Source: Fidelibacterota bacterium (lineage in GTDB: Bacteria; Fidelibacterota; Marinisomatia; SCGC-AAA003-L08; TS1B11). From it: 64,000 nt of DNA. Position 1 is the first letter of the stretch, and the number at the start of each line of letters is the position of its first letter. The position numbers and the translations under genes were made by a program. This document shows, piece after piece, positions 24,229 through 33,529 of this stretch. The notes below the pieces were generated by a model. It saw only the letters and a program-made list of their open reading frames with translations, made no database searches and had not been told where the DNA came from. The stretch lies in NCBI GenBank assembly GCA_004124875.1, contig SCKJ01000002.1:1-64000 (forward strand), in the 5' to 3' direction.

Positions 24229-25164
24229 ATGTCAGAGTCTCGAAAGGTACTTATAATCGGTTCCGGTCCCGCCGGCCTGACCGCCGCCATCTACACGGCG
24301 AGAGCAAACCTTGAGCCGTTGGTGTTCGAGGGCATACAACCGGGGGGCCAGTTAACGATTACCACGGATGTGGAAAACTACCCAGGATTTCCAGAGGGTG
24401 TGATGGGTCCGGATATGATGGAACTGTTCAGGACACAGGCGCAGAAATTTGGCGCCCAGACCCAATTCCGGCACGTCACGAAAGTCGATTTCTCCAAGCG
24501 CCCTTTCAAGGTGTGGAGCGATCAGGAACTCACGTTGGCGGATTCAGTGATTATCAGCACGGGCGCAACGGCAAAGCTGTTGGGCCTGGATAATGAAACG
24601 GAGCTGATGGGACACGGCGTTTCCGCCTGTGCCACGTGCGACGGCTTTTTCTTTAAGGATAAGCAGGTCCTGGTGGTCGGTGGGGGCGATGCGGCCCTTG
24701 AGGAGGCCAACTTCCTGACCCGCTTTGCCTCAAAGGTCACTGTTATTCACCGCCGGGATACCTTCCGCGCTTCCAAAATAATGCAGGAGCGAATCAACAA
24801 GAATCCCAAAATCGATGTCCGCTGGAACTCCGCGGTGACGAAAATACATGGCAATGCCCAGAATGGGGGTCTCACGGCCGTCACGCTGACCGATACCCAA
24901 AACGGGTCGGAGAGCGATTATCCCCTCGATGGCCTGTTTCTTGCCATTGGGCATTATCCCAATACCGACCTGTTTAAAGACCAGTTGCCCCTGGATGCGA
25001 AAGGTTACCTCGTTACGGAGGGCAAATCTTCCCGCACGACCATTCCGGGCATATTTGCCTGCGGAGACGTACAGGATTCGGTCTACCGCCAGGCGGTGAC
25101 AGCCGCTGGGTCGGGTTGCATGGCAGCCATCGACGCCGAGCATTTTCTGGAAGAACAGGCCTAG
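24229..25164 (+). CDS. trxB: Thioredoxin reductase
   Basis: A 311-residue FAD- and NADPH-dependent flavoprotein that reduces thioredoxin. The FAD motif is IIGSGPAGLTAA near the N-terminus. The redox pair Cys134/Cys137 is in CATCD, and the NADPH motif is VVGGGDAALEEA. The C-terminal FAD segment reads IPGIFACGDVQD. Length is standard for the low-molecular-weight bacterial type. It forms an operon with trxA. Confidence 0.95.
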   Translation: MSESRKVLIIGSGPAGLTAAIYTARANLEPLVFEGIQPGGQLTITTDVENYPGFPEGVMGPDMMELFRTQAQKFGAQTQFRHVTKVDFSKRPFKVWSDQELTLADSVIISTGATAKLLGLDNETELMGHGVSACATCDGFFFKDKQVLVVGGGDAALEEANFLTRFASKVTVIHRRDTFRASKIMQERINKNPKIDVRWNSAVTKIHGNAQNGGLTAVTLTDTQNGSESDYPLDGLFLAIGHYPNTDLFKDQLPLDAKGYLVTEGKSSRTTIPGIFACGDVQDSVYRQAVTAAGSGCMAAIDAEHFLEEQA

Positions 25165-25272
25165 TTAGCCGACGCATCCTTTCGAGGCACGATAAAAACA
25201 GAGCGTGCCATCGCGAACAGCAGATAACAGCCGATTGAATTCACCTGGTGACGACGGGGAAACTCCGCGACC

Positions 25273-25998
25273 TTGAGCCGTCCCCTGATCATCGAGGTGC
25301 TGTTAGCCGGCCACGCCCCCGACTCCATCCGCCACGCCCATGGCGACTTTGACGCCTGGTTTGCCGCCAGCAATAGCGGCCACATCCGCTTTCAGTCGAC
25401 CGACCTGTCGGCCGGTGAAGCGCTGCCCGACCAAGAGGCGTCAGACGGCTGGATCATATCGGGCGCCGCCGCTGCAGTTTATGATGACATCACCTGGTTG
25501 GTTGAGGTCGAGACCGGCATCGCCGCCGCCGCCGTTAGCGGCCATCCCATCCTCGGCGTCTGCTTTGGGCACCAGCTGCTGGCTCAGGCGTTAGGGGGCC
25601 GGGTGACCCGGAATCCGGCAGGCTGGGAGCTGGGCGAGGTGCGCGCCGAGCTCACCGATGAGGGTCAAGCTGACCCGCTGATGAACGGCATGCCAGCCAC
25701 GTTCAGGGCGTATGCATCGCATCAGGACGCCGTTGTAAGTCTGCCGCCAGAGGCCGTGTTGCTGGCTGAAAACAGCGCTGGAGTGCAGGCAATCAAGGTC
25801 GGGGAAAAGTCCTATGGGGTGCAGTTCCACCCGGAGTTTTCGCTCGATGTCGCACGGGCCTACACTCGTTACCGCCGCGATCAGGTGCGCCAGGAAATTG
25901 CCTGGCCAGAGGACGGGGGGAACGGTTCATCACGGACGTTGCGTAACTTTATATCTCAAATTGTTGAAGGAGCAAAAGATGACACAACCGTTGTATAA
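25273..25998 (+). CDS. Class I glutamine amidotransferase-like protein
   Basis: A 241-residue GATase1-fold protein of the GMP-synthase-like, stand-alone type. The nucleophile is Cys97 in GVCFGHQLLAQALGG, and the His/Glu pair lies in GVQFHPEFS. The usual GuaA ATP-pyrophosphatase half is absent, so the acceptor substrate is unknown; stand-alone relatives include gamma-glutamyl hydrolases and amidotransferase subunits. The start is probably TTG at 25273 and is uncertain. Its last 20 bases overlap the ABC ATPase gene, indicating co-translation. Confidence 0.75.
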   Translation: MSRPLIIEVLLAGHAPDSIRHAHGDFDAWFAASNSGHIRFQSTDLSAGEALPDQEASDGWIISGAAAAVYDDITWLVEVETGIAAAAVSGHPILGVCFGHQLLAQALGGRVTRNPAGWELGEVRAELTDEGQADPLMNGMPATFRAYASHQDAVVSLPPEAVLLAENSAGVQAIKVGEKSYGVQFHPEFSLDVARAYTRYRRDQVRQEIAWPEDGGNGSSRTLRNFISQIVEGAKDDTTVV

Positions 25999-27331
25999 AA
26001 TCCAGAACCTGAAATACGAAAAAGGTAAACGCCAGGTTCTCTCGATTGGAAGTTTTGAAATTCATCGCGGAATCATTTATGCCATAACAGGTCCGTCCGG
26101 GTCCGGCAAATCAACTCTTTTGGACGTTCTGGCAGGCAAAGTGAAAATCCCGGCTGGGGTGGTCACGTTTGAGGAGGACGATATAACCTCCAGTGCGGTC
26201 AGGAAAATTTTTCGGTCGGAAATGTTTTATCTGCCCCAATCTTCATTGGGCGGCAGAGGCGGGGTCCGGCGGCATATGCTCAAACACATCAAAACGGCCG
26301 ACTGGTCCAACGAGACTGCCGAGAACCGCCTTGAAAACGTGGTCAGGCAGATGAATCTGGCTGAAAAACTGCCGCGCAAATTAAATACCCTGTCGCCAGG
26401 CGAGAAATGGTGGATCGACCTCGCCATCTGCGTGGCCAGCGACGTTCGCGTTCTCATCATCGATGAGCTTGAGCAGCACCTGGGTTACGATGAGCTGGAG
26501 AACGTGAAAAGGCTGCTGCAGCGCAAATGCAATTTTGAGGGCACGACGATTATTATAGGCACGCTTTCACCCATGACCATCCGCAAGATGACCGGCGTTT
26601 CGGTGGCCATTGATCACGGGAAGATCGCCATGATCAGATCTGTGCGGGAGGGAGGCCGGACGCGCGCCAGCAACGACCGTGGCCGGGGTGGCAGCCGGGG
26701 TTCCGAGCGGCCCAGAGGGGGCGGACGGGGAAGGCGGGACTTTGCAGACAAGCAGGGCGGCGCCCCACGGGGCAGCAGCGGTGGCGCTAGCAGGAGCGGT
26801 GGCAGCACGCGCAATGGCGGCGGCGATGCGCCTTCCTCGCCACCCCGCCAGGGCAGATCTCCTGAAAGGGCCGATACGCGGCCGGACCGTGGCCGTAGGG
26901 AAAAGGTGAATCCGGAGAAAAGTAAGCAGCCTGCGGCCAAGCGTGACAGGCCAGAAAAGGCGGCTTCGGAGGAATCTCCCAAGCCGACGGCCGGCCGGGG
27001 GCGCGCTCCCCGGTCCCCGAGAAGACCTCAGAAAGCGGCCGGCCGTGATGAGGCGGTCCGCGCTGGGGACACGCCGTCATCACGATCCCCAGTGAAACGG
27101 GAACCGAAAGAGGTTGACGGCAATGTCAAGATTGAGCCTAAGCCCGACAACGCGCCGCCGCCGGAAGTTGACGGAAATCGCAAAACCGGCGACAAATCGA
27201 CGGCGGGCAGCGAGGCCGCAAAGCAGCCAGCACGCCGGGTAGGCCGGGGAAGAGGGACGCCACGGGCAGCCAAAAAAACCGGCGAAGCGAGTGATGCTTC
27301 CCGTCCGCCCGAACCTGAGGCGACCGACTAG
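25979..27331 (+). CDS. ABC-type ATPase with a 225-residue RGG/Arg/Pro-rich disordered tail
   Basis: A 450-residue protein; the start is fixed by AAGGAG six bases upstream. Residues 1-220 form an ABC ATPase: Walker A GPSGSGKST (38-46), Q-loop Gln87, a signature reading LSPGE (138-142) rather than LSGGQ, and Walker B VLIIDE (158-163). The switch histidine is replaced (IIIGTLSP). Residues 225-450 are low complexity: first RGG-like (RGRGGSRGSERPRGGGRGRR), then Gly/Ser-rich, then Lys/Pro/Glu-rich. No membrane partner gene is adjacent. RGG tails commonly bind nucleic acids, so a soluble RNA- or DNA-associated ATPase is conceivable; this is inference. Confidence 0.75.
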   Translation: MTQPLYKIQNLKYEKGKRQVLSIGSFEIHRGIIYAITGPSGSGKSTLLDVLAGKVKIPAGVVTFEEDDITSSAVRKIFRSEMFYLPQSSLGGRGGVRRHMLKHIKTADWSNETAENRLENVVRQMNLAEKLPRKLNTLSPGEKWWIDLAICVASDVRVLIIDELEQHLGYDELENVKRLLQRKCNFEGTTIIIGTLSPMTIRKMTGVSVAIDHGKIAMIRSVREGGRTRASNDRGRGGSRGSERPRGGGRGRRDFADKQGGAPRGSSGGASRSGGSTRNGGGDAPSSPPRQGRSPERADTRPDRGRREKVNPEKSKQPAAKRDRPEKAASEESPKPTAGRGRAPRSPRRPQKAAGRDEAVRAGDTPSSRSPVKREPKEVDGNVKIEPKPDNAPPPEVDGNRKTGDKSTAGSEAAKQPARRVGRGRGTPRAAKKTGEASDASRPPEPEATD

Positions 27332-27335
27332 TCTC

Positions 27336-28292
27336 ATGCAGCCCCTGACTATCTTCTGGAGTCTCGATTTCCTGGGCCATATTGTGTCACCCGGGCATCC
27401 GGAATCTCCTGCCCGGCTCGAGAGCATCGTGAGCCGGCTGCAGCTGGACGGCATATGGGACAGGGCGGATATTGTCGATCCGGCGCCGGCCTCGCTGGAA
27501 AGCCTGTTGCAGGTGCATCCTGAAAATTATATCGATCGCCTACAGCGGGAGATTGAAGCGGGCGCCGGCAGCGTAGATTCGGCCGATACGGAAGTCTCCA
27601 CAGGCAGCTGGCCGGCAGCGCTTAAAATGGCCGGGGCCGGCATGCAGGCGGTCGACCGGGTGCTCAGCGGGCAGAGCAAAACCGCTTTTGTGCTGGGACG
27701 GCCACCGGGGCATCACGCTCTGCGCAACAGCGCCATGGGATTCTGCCTGCTGGCCAATATATCACTGGCCGCGAAACACGCCCTGACAAGCCACGATATC
27801 GACCGCGTGATGGTGATCGACTGGGATGTCCACCACGGAAACGGCACGCAGGCCATATTCTACGAAAGTGAAAACCTCTATTTTGTCTCGCTCCATGAGC
27901 ACCCTCTCTACCCGGGTACAGGGCGAGAGGACGAAACCGGCAGCGCCCGGGGCCGCGGCTTTACCCGCAACTATCCCTTGCCCGCTGGTGGAGATGATGC
28001 GCTCTACCTGCGGATCATGACCTCAGAGATTACGGACCTGATGCAGGCCTACAGGCCCCAGCTGGTCTTGATCTCCGCCGGATTTGACGCACACGACGAT
28101 GACCCCCTGGGGCACATGCACATCACCAGCGATGGGTTTGGAGAGTTGACGCGCCACGTGAAACGACTGGCGGATGAGATCTGCGATGGGCGCATCGTTT
28201 CGTTCCTGGAAGGGGGTTACAATCTGGATGCGCTGGCTGATTCCGTAGCCCGGCACCTTACCGAGCTGGCGATACCGATGATTACCACCTAA
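27336..28292 (+). CDS. Histone-deacetylase-family (AcuC/APAH-like) deacetylase
   Basis: A 318-residue zinc-dependent amidohydrolase of the HDAC superfamily; bacterial members remove acetyl groups from polyamines, acetyl-lysine or similar. Seen: the histidine pair in LGRPPGHHAL, zinc ligands in VIDWDVHHGNGTQ and SAGFDAHDDDPLG, and the catalytic tyrosine in FLEGGYN. The start at 27336 matches the N-terminus usual for the family (FLGHIVSPGHPESPARL); an upstream ATG at 27291 lies within the preceding gene. No clear ribosome binding site is visible. Confidence 0.9.
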   Translation: MQPLTIFWSLDFLGHIVSPGHPESPARLESIVSRLQLDGIWDRADIVDPAPASLESLLQVHPENYIDRLQREIEAGAGSVDSADTEVSTGSWPAALKMAGAGMQAVDRVLSGQSKTAFVLGRPPGHHALRNSAMGFCLLANISLAAKHALTSHDIDRVMVIDWDVHHGNGTQAIFYESENLYFVSLHEHPLYPGTGREDETGSARGRGFTRNYPLPAGGDDALYLRIMTSEITDLMQAYRPQLVLISAGFDAHDDDPLGHMHITSDGFGELTRHVKRLADEICDGRIVSFLEGGYNLDALADSVARHLTELAIPMITT

Positions 28293-28320
28293 ATTGAGAT
28301 ATTGCCAATTGGAGTCATGA

Positions 28321-28971
28321 ATGAGTATGAAACGGCTATATCGGTCAGCAGATAACAGGATCATACGCGGGGTCTGTGGTGGCCTCGGAGACTACTTCGA
28401 TGTCGACCCCGTCCTGGTGCGTCTGGTGTGGCTTATTCTGATCCCGTTTGGCGGCATTGGCCTGGTACTATATCTGGTCGGTTGGCTTATTATCCCTGAA
28501 GACGAAAATGTCGATCTGACACAGGCGCGTCCCAAACGGGCGGCCAGGGTTGCCGGCCGGGGCCGATTCTGGTGGGGCGTCCTGCTGGTGGTTATGGGTG
28601 TCTATCTTTGGGGCAGCCACCAGTTCAGTTTTATCATCTGGCCCAAGATTCCCTTTCTTAGTATTCAGTCGCGCGATCTGGTTCCGATCATCCTCATCCT
28701 TGTCGGCATTTACGTGCTGTATACTTTTGGCCGGCCAACTGCGGGCCACGGACATGCCAGCCACGGCATTTACAGAAGCCGCGATCAACGAAAAATCGCC
28801 GGTGTTTGTGGGGGACTGGCCGAGTTTTTTAAAGTTGATCCTACGCTCGTGCGAGTCATTTGGGTCGCCGGGGCGTTGCTCTATGGCGCAACGGTTCTGC
28901 TTTATCCCATCCTGATGATTGCCCTGCCTGAAAAGAAGCCGGCCGGCGATCTCGAACCGTCCGGCGACTGA
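28321..28971 (+). CDS. Membrane protein with two PspC domains
   Basis: 216 residues with a duplicated PspC domain. The first is at 4-60 (RLYRSADNRIIRGVCGGLGD, YFDVDPVLVRLVW) and the second at 150-205 (YRSRDQRKIAGVCGGLAEFF, KVDPTLVRVIW). Two further hydrophobic segments lie between them. PspC proteins sense or buffer inner-membrane stress in the phage-shock response. No pspA or pspF is nearby. Duplicated-PspC proteins are known but less common than single ones. TTGGAG precedes the start. Confidence 0.85.
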   Translation: MSMKRLYRSADNRIIRGVCGGLGDYFDVDPVLVRLVWLILIPFGGIGLVLYLVGWLIIPEDENVDLTQARPKRAARVAGRGRFWWGVLLVVMGVYLWGSHQFSFIIWPKIPFLSIQSRDLVPIILILVGIYVLYTFGRPTAGHGHASHGIYRSRDQRKIAGVCGGLAEFFKVDPTLVRVIWVAGALLYGATVLLYPILMIALPEKKPAGDLEPSGD

Positions 28972-28988
28972 TTCAGATTAAAAAATTC

Positions 28989-30497
28989 ATGCTGATCATC
29001 CTCGATGGCTTCGGCATGCGCGAGGAGGTGGAAGGCAATGCCCATCGTCTGGCCCATACCCCGGTGTTGGATGGACTGCTGAATGATCACTCCGCCATTG
29101 CCCTGAAGACCTCCGGCCCTGATGTGGGGCTGCCTCCCGGCGTCATGGGAAATTCGGAGGTGGGGCACATGAACATGGGCGCCGGGCGGGTGGTGCAGCA
29201 AATCCTGGTGCGCATTAACGAGGCGCTGGGGGACGGATCGTTCGCCAACCATGCCACGTTGCTGGAGCAGATGCGCCGCGCAAAGGATGCGGGCAGCACC
29301 TACCATCTCATGGGCCTGCTCAGCGATGGCGGCGTCCATAGCCACATCGATCACCTGGAGCCGGTGCTCAAAGCGGCCCGGTCAATAGGTCTGCAAAAGG
29401 TCGCCTATCACGCCATCACCGATGGCCGCGATACGGGCCCCAGGGTGGCAGCGCGGTACTTTACCGCGGTAGAAGCGATGATGCGCGAGACCGGTGTGGG
29501 CGAAACGGCCTCCATCACCGGGCGCTATTACGCCATGGATCGCGACCAAAGATGGGACCGCACCGCCCTGGCCTACAACATGCTGGCGCATGGCCAGGGG
29601 GAGAGATTCCCTTCGGCGCATGACGCGCTGGAGGCGGCCTATGCCCAATCGCTGGGCGATGAGTTCGTGTTGCCGGCAGTGATCAACCCGGACAGCCGCC
29701 TGAGGGCTGGCGACACCCTGCTCTGTCTGAATTTTCGGCCCGACCGTATGCGCCAGATCGTTCGCTCCCTCGGTGAAGAGAGTTTTGCAGAGTTCGCCAC
29801 GGAGCCGCTGGGTCTCGACATCGTGACCATGACATCCTATGAGGAGGGCTTCGACTATCCGGTCCTGTTCCCACCCCGCAGCCTCAGCAACATACTGCCG
29901 GAGCTTCTCTCCCGGGCCGGCTACCGGCAGATGCGGGTGGCCGAAACGGAAAAATATGCCCACGTGACCTACTTTTTTAACGGTGGCCGCGAAGAGCCGT
30001 TTGTCGGCGAAATCCGGCGGCTGGCGCCATCGCCAAAAGTGGCCACCTACGACCTGGCGCCTGAAATGAGCGCCGTGGCCGTGACCGATATTGCAGTCGA
30101 TGCGTGGAGGAGCGATGAGACCGATGCCATCATTTTGAATCTGGCCAACGCCGATATGGTGGGCCATACGGGCCAGCTGGCTGCCGGTATCTTGGCGATG
30201 GAGTGCATCGACCAATGCCTTGGGCGGCTCATGGAAGTGTCACGCGACCAAGGCGTCGCCCTGTTTCTAACCGCCGATCACGGCAATATCGAAATGATGA
30301 TCGATCCCGATACTCATGGCCCACACACCGCCCATACGACATTGGATGTGCCCCTGGCGCTGATGGATAATCCCGACGGCTTCACGCTGAGGGGAGCGGG
30401 CCGTTTGGCAGATATCGCGCCCACGATTTTGGAATACATCGGGTTGCCGGTCCCGGATGAAATGACCGGGCAGAGCCGCCTGGTGCAAGAGCGTTAG
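28989..30497 (+). CDS. gpmI: 2,3-bisphosphoglycerate-independent phosphoglycerate mutase
   Basis: A 502-residue glycolytic enzyme that interconverts 3- and 2-phosphoglycerate using two Mn2+ ions. The metal-binding start reads LIILDGFG, the phosphorylated serine is in MGNSEVGHMNMGAGRVV, and DGRDTGPRVAARYF, NFRPDRMRQI and TADHGNIE carry further ligands. The annotated ATG leaves only one residue before LIILDG, shorter than usual. In-frame codons just upstream (ATT AAA AAA TTC) would restore the typical Lys-Lys N-terminus if translation began at a rare ATT. No strong ribosome binding site decides this. Confidence 0.93.
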   Translation: MLIILDGFGMREEVEGNAHRLAHTPVLDGLLNDHSAIALKTSGPDVGLPPGVMGNSEVGHMNMGAGRVVQQILVRINEALGDGSFANHATLLEQMRRAKDAGSTYHLMGLLSDGGVHSHIDHLEPVLKAARSIGLQKVAYHAITDGRDTGPRVAARYFTAVEAMMRETGVGETASITGRYYAMDRDQRWDRTALAYNMLAHGQGERFPSAHDALEAAYAQSLGDEFVLPAVINPDSRLRAGDTLLCLNFRPDRMRQIVRSLGEESFAEFATEPLGLDIVTMTSYEEGFDYPVLFPPRSLSNILPELLSRAGYRQMRVAETEKYAHVTYFFNGGREEPFVGEIRRLAPSPKVATYDLAPEMSAVAVTDIAVDAWRSDETDAIILNLANADMVGHTGQLAAGILAMECIDQCLGRLMEVSRDQGVALFLTADHGNIEMMIDPDTHGPHTAHTTLDVPLALMDNPDGFTLRGAGRLADIAPTILEYIGLPVPDEMTGQSRLVQER

Positions 30498-30504
30498 CGC
30501 CGCG

Positions 30505-32175
30505 ATGCGATCCCGCAGCCTGCCAGCAGGCCGCCGCCTCTTTGGTCCCCTTTTTCCCGCGCTGATTCTGCTGCAAATCACGGTCACCTGCAACGCTCTG
30601 GCCGCACAGGAAATTGGATTTCTTGAGGAAGATTGGGAAGTGATTGGGCATCTCACCACCATCACCTCCGCTTCCGACGGTGATCAATGGCTGCTGTTCA
30701 GCACGCTCGATGGCCTCATCGGGTATGATCATTTCGCGCACCGGCTGCTGCCGAGAGGGAGATTGAATGCCGGACTCCCTTCCCGGCGCATTTACCAGGT
30801 TTATCAGCATCCGGAAACCCTCGGCATTTGGGTGGCGCACGATATGGGCATCTCCTTCCGCTTGCCGGTTGACAACTATTGGAGATCGGTTCCCTCTTTC
30901 GCCCTGCCCGACTTTTATTCGGCCCCCGATATTATCCGTCTGGGAGGGTCAGCGGCGGGCATTTGGCTTGACAGTGGCGGCCTCTTCACCCGCCTCAACG
31001 CTTTAACCGGCACGTTGATGGAGAGCAGCATCTATCCCCCTGACAGCCTGGTTTCCTGGAACGTCAGCCAAAGCGACTACGCTCCGCCCCCGAATCTCAT
31101 CAACTGGTTTGGCTCCGGCGATTGGATGGTGACCGTGGCAAACTTTATCGGCCCGGGAGACCTTGTGGCCTGGCCCCAGTTCCAAATTATCGACCGAACC
31201 AACAGACTGTGGATCAGCACCGATTTAGGAATCCTGTTCGTGGGAGACACCTTCTCCCGCCAGCTGGAGGAAGTGAAATTGGGTATCTCCCCACCCTTTG
31301 TCACCACCGCCTATCGCGATGGGGATTTGATCTGGTTTGCCCAGAACCCCCTCAAAATGGGTCTCGGCAGCCGGGCCAGAGGTGAGTATTACTTTTTATC
31401 TGCCTGGGATGAATCAGCCGGCCGCTGGCGGCACTATCGCGCTGCGGAATCCGAATCGATCCGTGGCACCGGGGTGAACAGGATGCTCAGGGTCGGCAAA
31501 GAACTCTGGCTGGCGACTACCGAGGGTATTGTCATCCTCAATACCCGGTCCGGAGAGTGGAGCTTTCTGGGCATGAGCGCCGGGTTGAGTGATCCCATCG
31601 TACATGACCTGGTGGAGTTCAAAGGTCTGGTTTTCGCAGCGACGCGCGGGGGAGTCAGCGTCTTTCATCCCCGCAAACATACTGCTGTGGCGGAGCCGTC
31701 GCTGGCCCTGTCACCCCGCGTAACGGTGGTTGACCTGCACGCCTCCAAGGACGCTCTTCTGGCTGGAACTACCGCCGGAATATTTGAGTATAAAAGAGGC
31801 AAGGGCGCGGGCTGGACGCTGATATCTAATCTGCAGGCCGATGTCGTGCGTTATAGCGAGCACAGCAGTTACGCATCACAGGACCGGTTGCTGTTCAGGC
31901 GGGCGGGCAACAGTGGGCTGTTTGAGCTGCTGTCACTGCCCGTGCAGATTGAAGGCAAAATTTTGGACATTGGCAGCTATGGACAGTACATTTGGCTTGC
32001 GACCACTTCAGGCGTCGTCGTATATGACGAGCAGGGTGACAGGCATACCACATTCAGACGGCGCAACGGGCTGCCGGACGGCTGGGTGTTTGAATCGCTG
32101 CCTGAGGAAGACTGGGTATGGTTTATCACTCGTGGCGGGGTGGCGCGATTTAACTGGAGGCCTTATTTTGAATAA
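30505..32175 (+). CDS. Exported beta-propeller-like protein of unknown function
   Basis: 556 residues with a signal peptide (cut near AAQEIG). Repeated blocks of the form 'iWlat..G.......(G.)W' appear throughout: GIWVAHDMGISF, LWISTDLGILF, LWLATTEGIVIL, VFAATRGGVSVF, IWLATTSGVVVY and VWFITRGGVARF. This is the pattern of two-component-regulator (Reg_prop) and related propeller blades. There is no kinase, C-terminal T9SS domain or membrane anchor. It ends two bases before the ATG of the GWxTD gene, overlapping that gene's likelier TTG start, so the two probably act together at the envelope. Confidence 0.7.
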   Translation: MRSRSLPAGRRLFGPLFPALILLQITVTCNALAAQEIGFLEEDWEVIGHLTTITSASDGDQWLLFSTLDGLIGYDHFAHRLLPRGRLNAGLPSRRIYQVYQHPETLGIWVAHDMGISFRLPVDNYWRSVPSFALPDFYSAPDIIRLGGSAAGIWLDSGGLFTRLNALTGTLMESSIYPPDSLVSWNVSQSDYAPPPNLINWFGSGDWMVTVANFIGPGDLVAWPQFQIIDRTNRLWISTDLGILFVGDTFSRQLEEVKLGISPPFVTTAYRDGDLIWFAQNPLKMGLGSRARGEYYFLSAWDESAGRWRHYRAAESESIRGTGVNRMLRVGKELWLATTEGIVILNTRSGEWSFLGMSAGLSDPIVHDLVEFKGLVFAATRGGVSVFHPRKHTAVAEPSLALSPRVTVVDLHASKDALLAGTTAGIFEYKRGKGAGWTLISNLQADVVRYSEHSSYASQDRLLFRRAGNSGLFELLSLPVQIEGKILDIGSYGQYIWLATTSGVVVYDEQGDRHTTFRRRNGLPDGWVFESLPEEDWVWFITRGGVARFNWRPYFE

Positions 32176-33469
32176 GATGATCCGCTTCTGCCTGCTTGGA
32201 GCGTTGCTGTTTTCGGCCGCTACAGCGCATCTTGCCGCTCAGGAAAGGGGACGCAGAAACAGGGCCACCGGCGCCATGGAACGTAACGTTCGTAACTCGC
32301 CGTTCAAGTTGGTGCTGAGTCAGCTGCCGGGTGTGGCAGAGGACTCATCGGTCGTGCATATTTATACTCAAATTCCCCTGAGCAGGCTTGTTTTTCTCGA
32401 CAAGGGCGACACATTTGAAGCCAATTATGAAATTTCGATTTTCTTCCTCAACAAGGAGGAGAAAGTAGCCGGAACGAATATCTGGACTGAGAAAGTCGTT
32501 AAAAATACGTTTTCCGAAACACGTGAAAGTGACGCCATTGCCCATGCCCACGCGACCATTAACGTGCCTGCAGGCGAGTACAGCATCGTCGCCCACATGA
32601 CCGATTTGGACTCCCGGGAGCGCATCACTGCCCGTGAGCAGTTGGAGGTGAAAGCCTACGATCCGGATAGTCTGCTTCTGGGCCAGTTGATGCTGCTCTC
32701 CCAGGAGCGGCACGATCTCACCGATCTCGCAGGAATATTGCCGGTGGTCGATGGGAAAGTGTCCAACACGGCAGATTCGTTTTATGTGCTTCTGACTATC
32801 CGCAGTCCAGGTGAGCGGACGCTCCCAGCCGTCCTCAACTACAACTTGATATCGCGGAAGGACAGCGTGCTGGCCGGATCTCGTGAATTCGATCTGCAGC
32901 CGGGCCTTAACTACCGCGTTATGCCTTTCGCCACCGCCGACCTGGTTGACCGCAAGTATACGCTGCATGTGCGCCTGAAATCGGGCGAACTGTCCGCCGG
33001 ACAGACGTTTCAGATTTCGGTGGAGTGGGCCGGCTTCTCCCAGCACATCATGGATCTGGACTCAGCCATTGAACAGGCCAGATATGTGGCGACAAGAAAA
33101 CAGTTGAAGGCCATGAGGGATTTGAAGGGGGACATACAGCGGGACGAATTCCTTAAATTCTGGAAGGAACTTGACCCAACGCCCGGCACGCCTCACAATG
33201 AGCTGATGGACGAGTACTACGGACGTGTCGCCTTCAGCAACGGTCATTTTGAAACCTATCAGGATGGGTGGAAATCGGACCGGGGCAAGGTACATATCAT
33301 TTATGGGCCTCCCGATGAAATCGTTCAGAATCCTGCCTTTGGCGACCGCCGGCCCACGACGGTGTGGCATTATTACAAAAAAAATTGGCGCTTCGTTTTT
33401 GTCGATGTAAATATGTTTGGCGACTACCAGCTGGTCACGCCGCTATATCCTGTCGGTCGAGTTAATTAA
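32168..33469 (+). CDS. GWxTD-domain protein
   Basis: 433 residues if started at TTG 32168, chosen because GGAGG lies seven bases upstream; an ATG at 32177 is the alternative. A signal peptide (MIRFCLLGALLFSAATAHLA) leads an all-beta N-terminal part and a C-terminal GWxTD-like region. The signature reads GWKSDRGKVHIIYGPPDEI, with serine where threonine is usual, followed by VWHYYKKNWRFVFVD. GWxTD proteins occur in Bacteroidetes, Acidobacteria and related diderms; their role is unknown. It overlaps the propeller gene by eight bases. Confidence 0.8.
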   Translation: MNKMIRFCLLGALLFSAATAHLAAQERGRRNRATGAMERNVRNSPFKLVLSQLPGVAEDSSVVHIYTQIPLSRLVFLDKGDTFEANYEISIFFLNKEEKVAGTNIWTEKVVKNTFSETRESDAIAHAHATINVPAGEYSIVAHMTDLDSRERITAREQLEVKAYDPDSLLLGQLMLLSQERHDLTDLAGILPVVDGKVSNTADSFYVLLTIRSPGERTLPAVLNYNLISRKDSVLAGSREFDLQPGLNYRVMPFATADLVDRKYTLHVRLKSGELSAGQTFQISVEWAGFSQHIMDLDSAIEQARYVATRKQLKAMRDLKGDIQRDEFLKFWKELDPTPGTPHNELMDEYYGRVAFSNGHFETYQDGWKSDRGKVHIIYGPPDEIVQNPAFGDRRPTTVWHYYKKNWRFVFVDVNMFGDYQLVTPLYPVGRVN

Positions 33470-33529
33470 AAGGCCACCACCAGCGTCACGCGGTGACTCA
33501 ACAGAGGCGCAAACCCGCCGGTGGCATTA

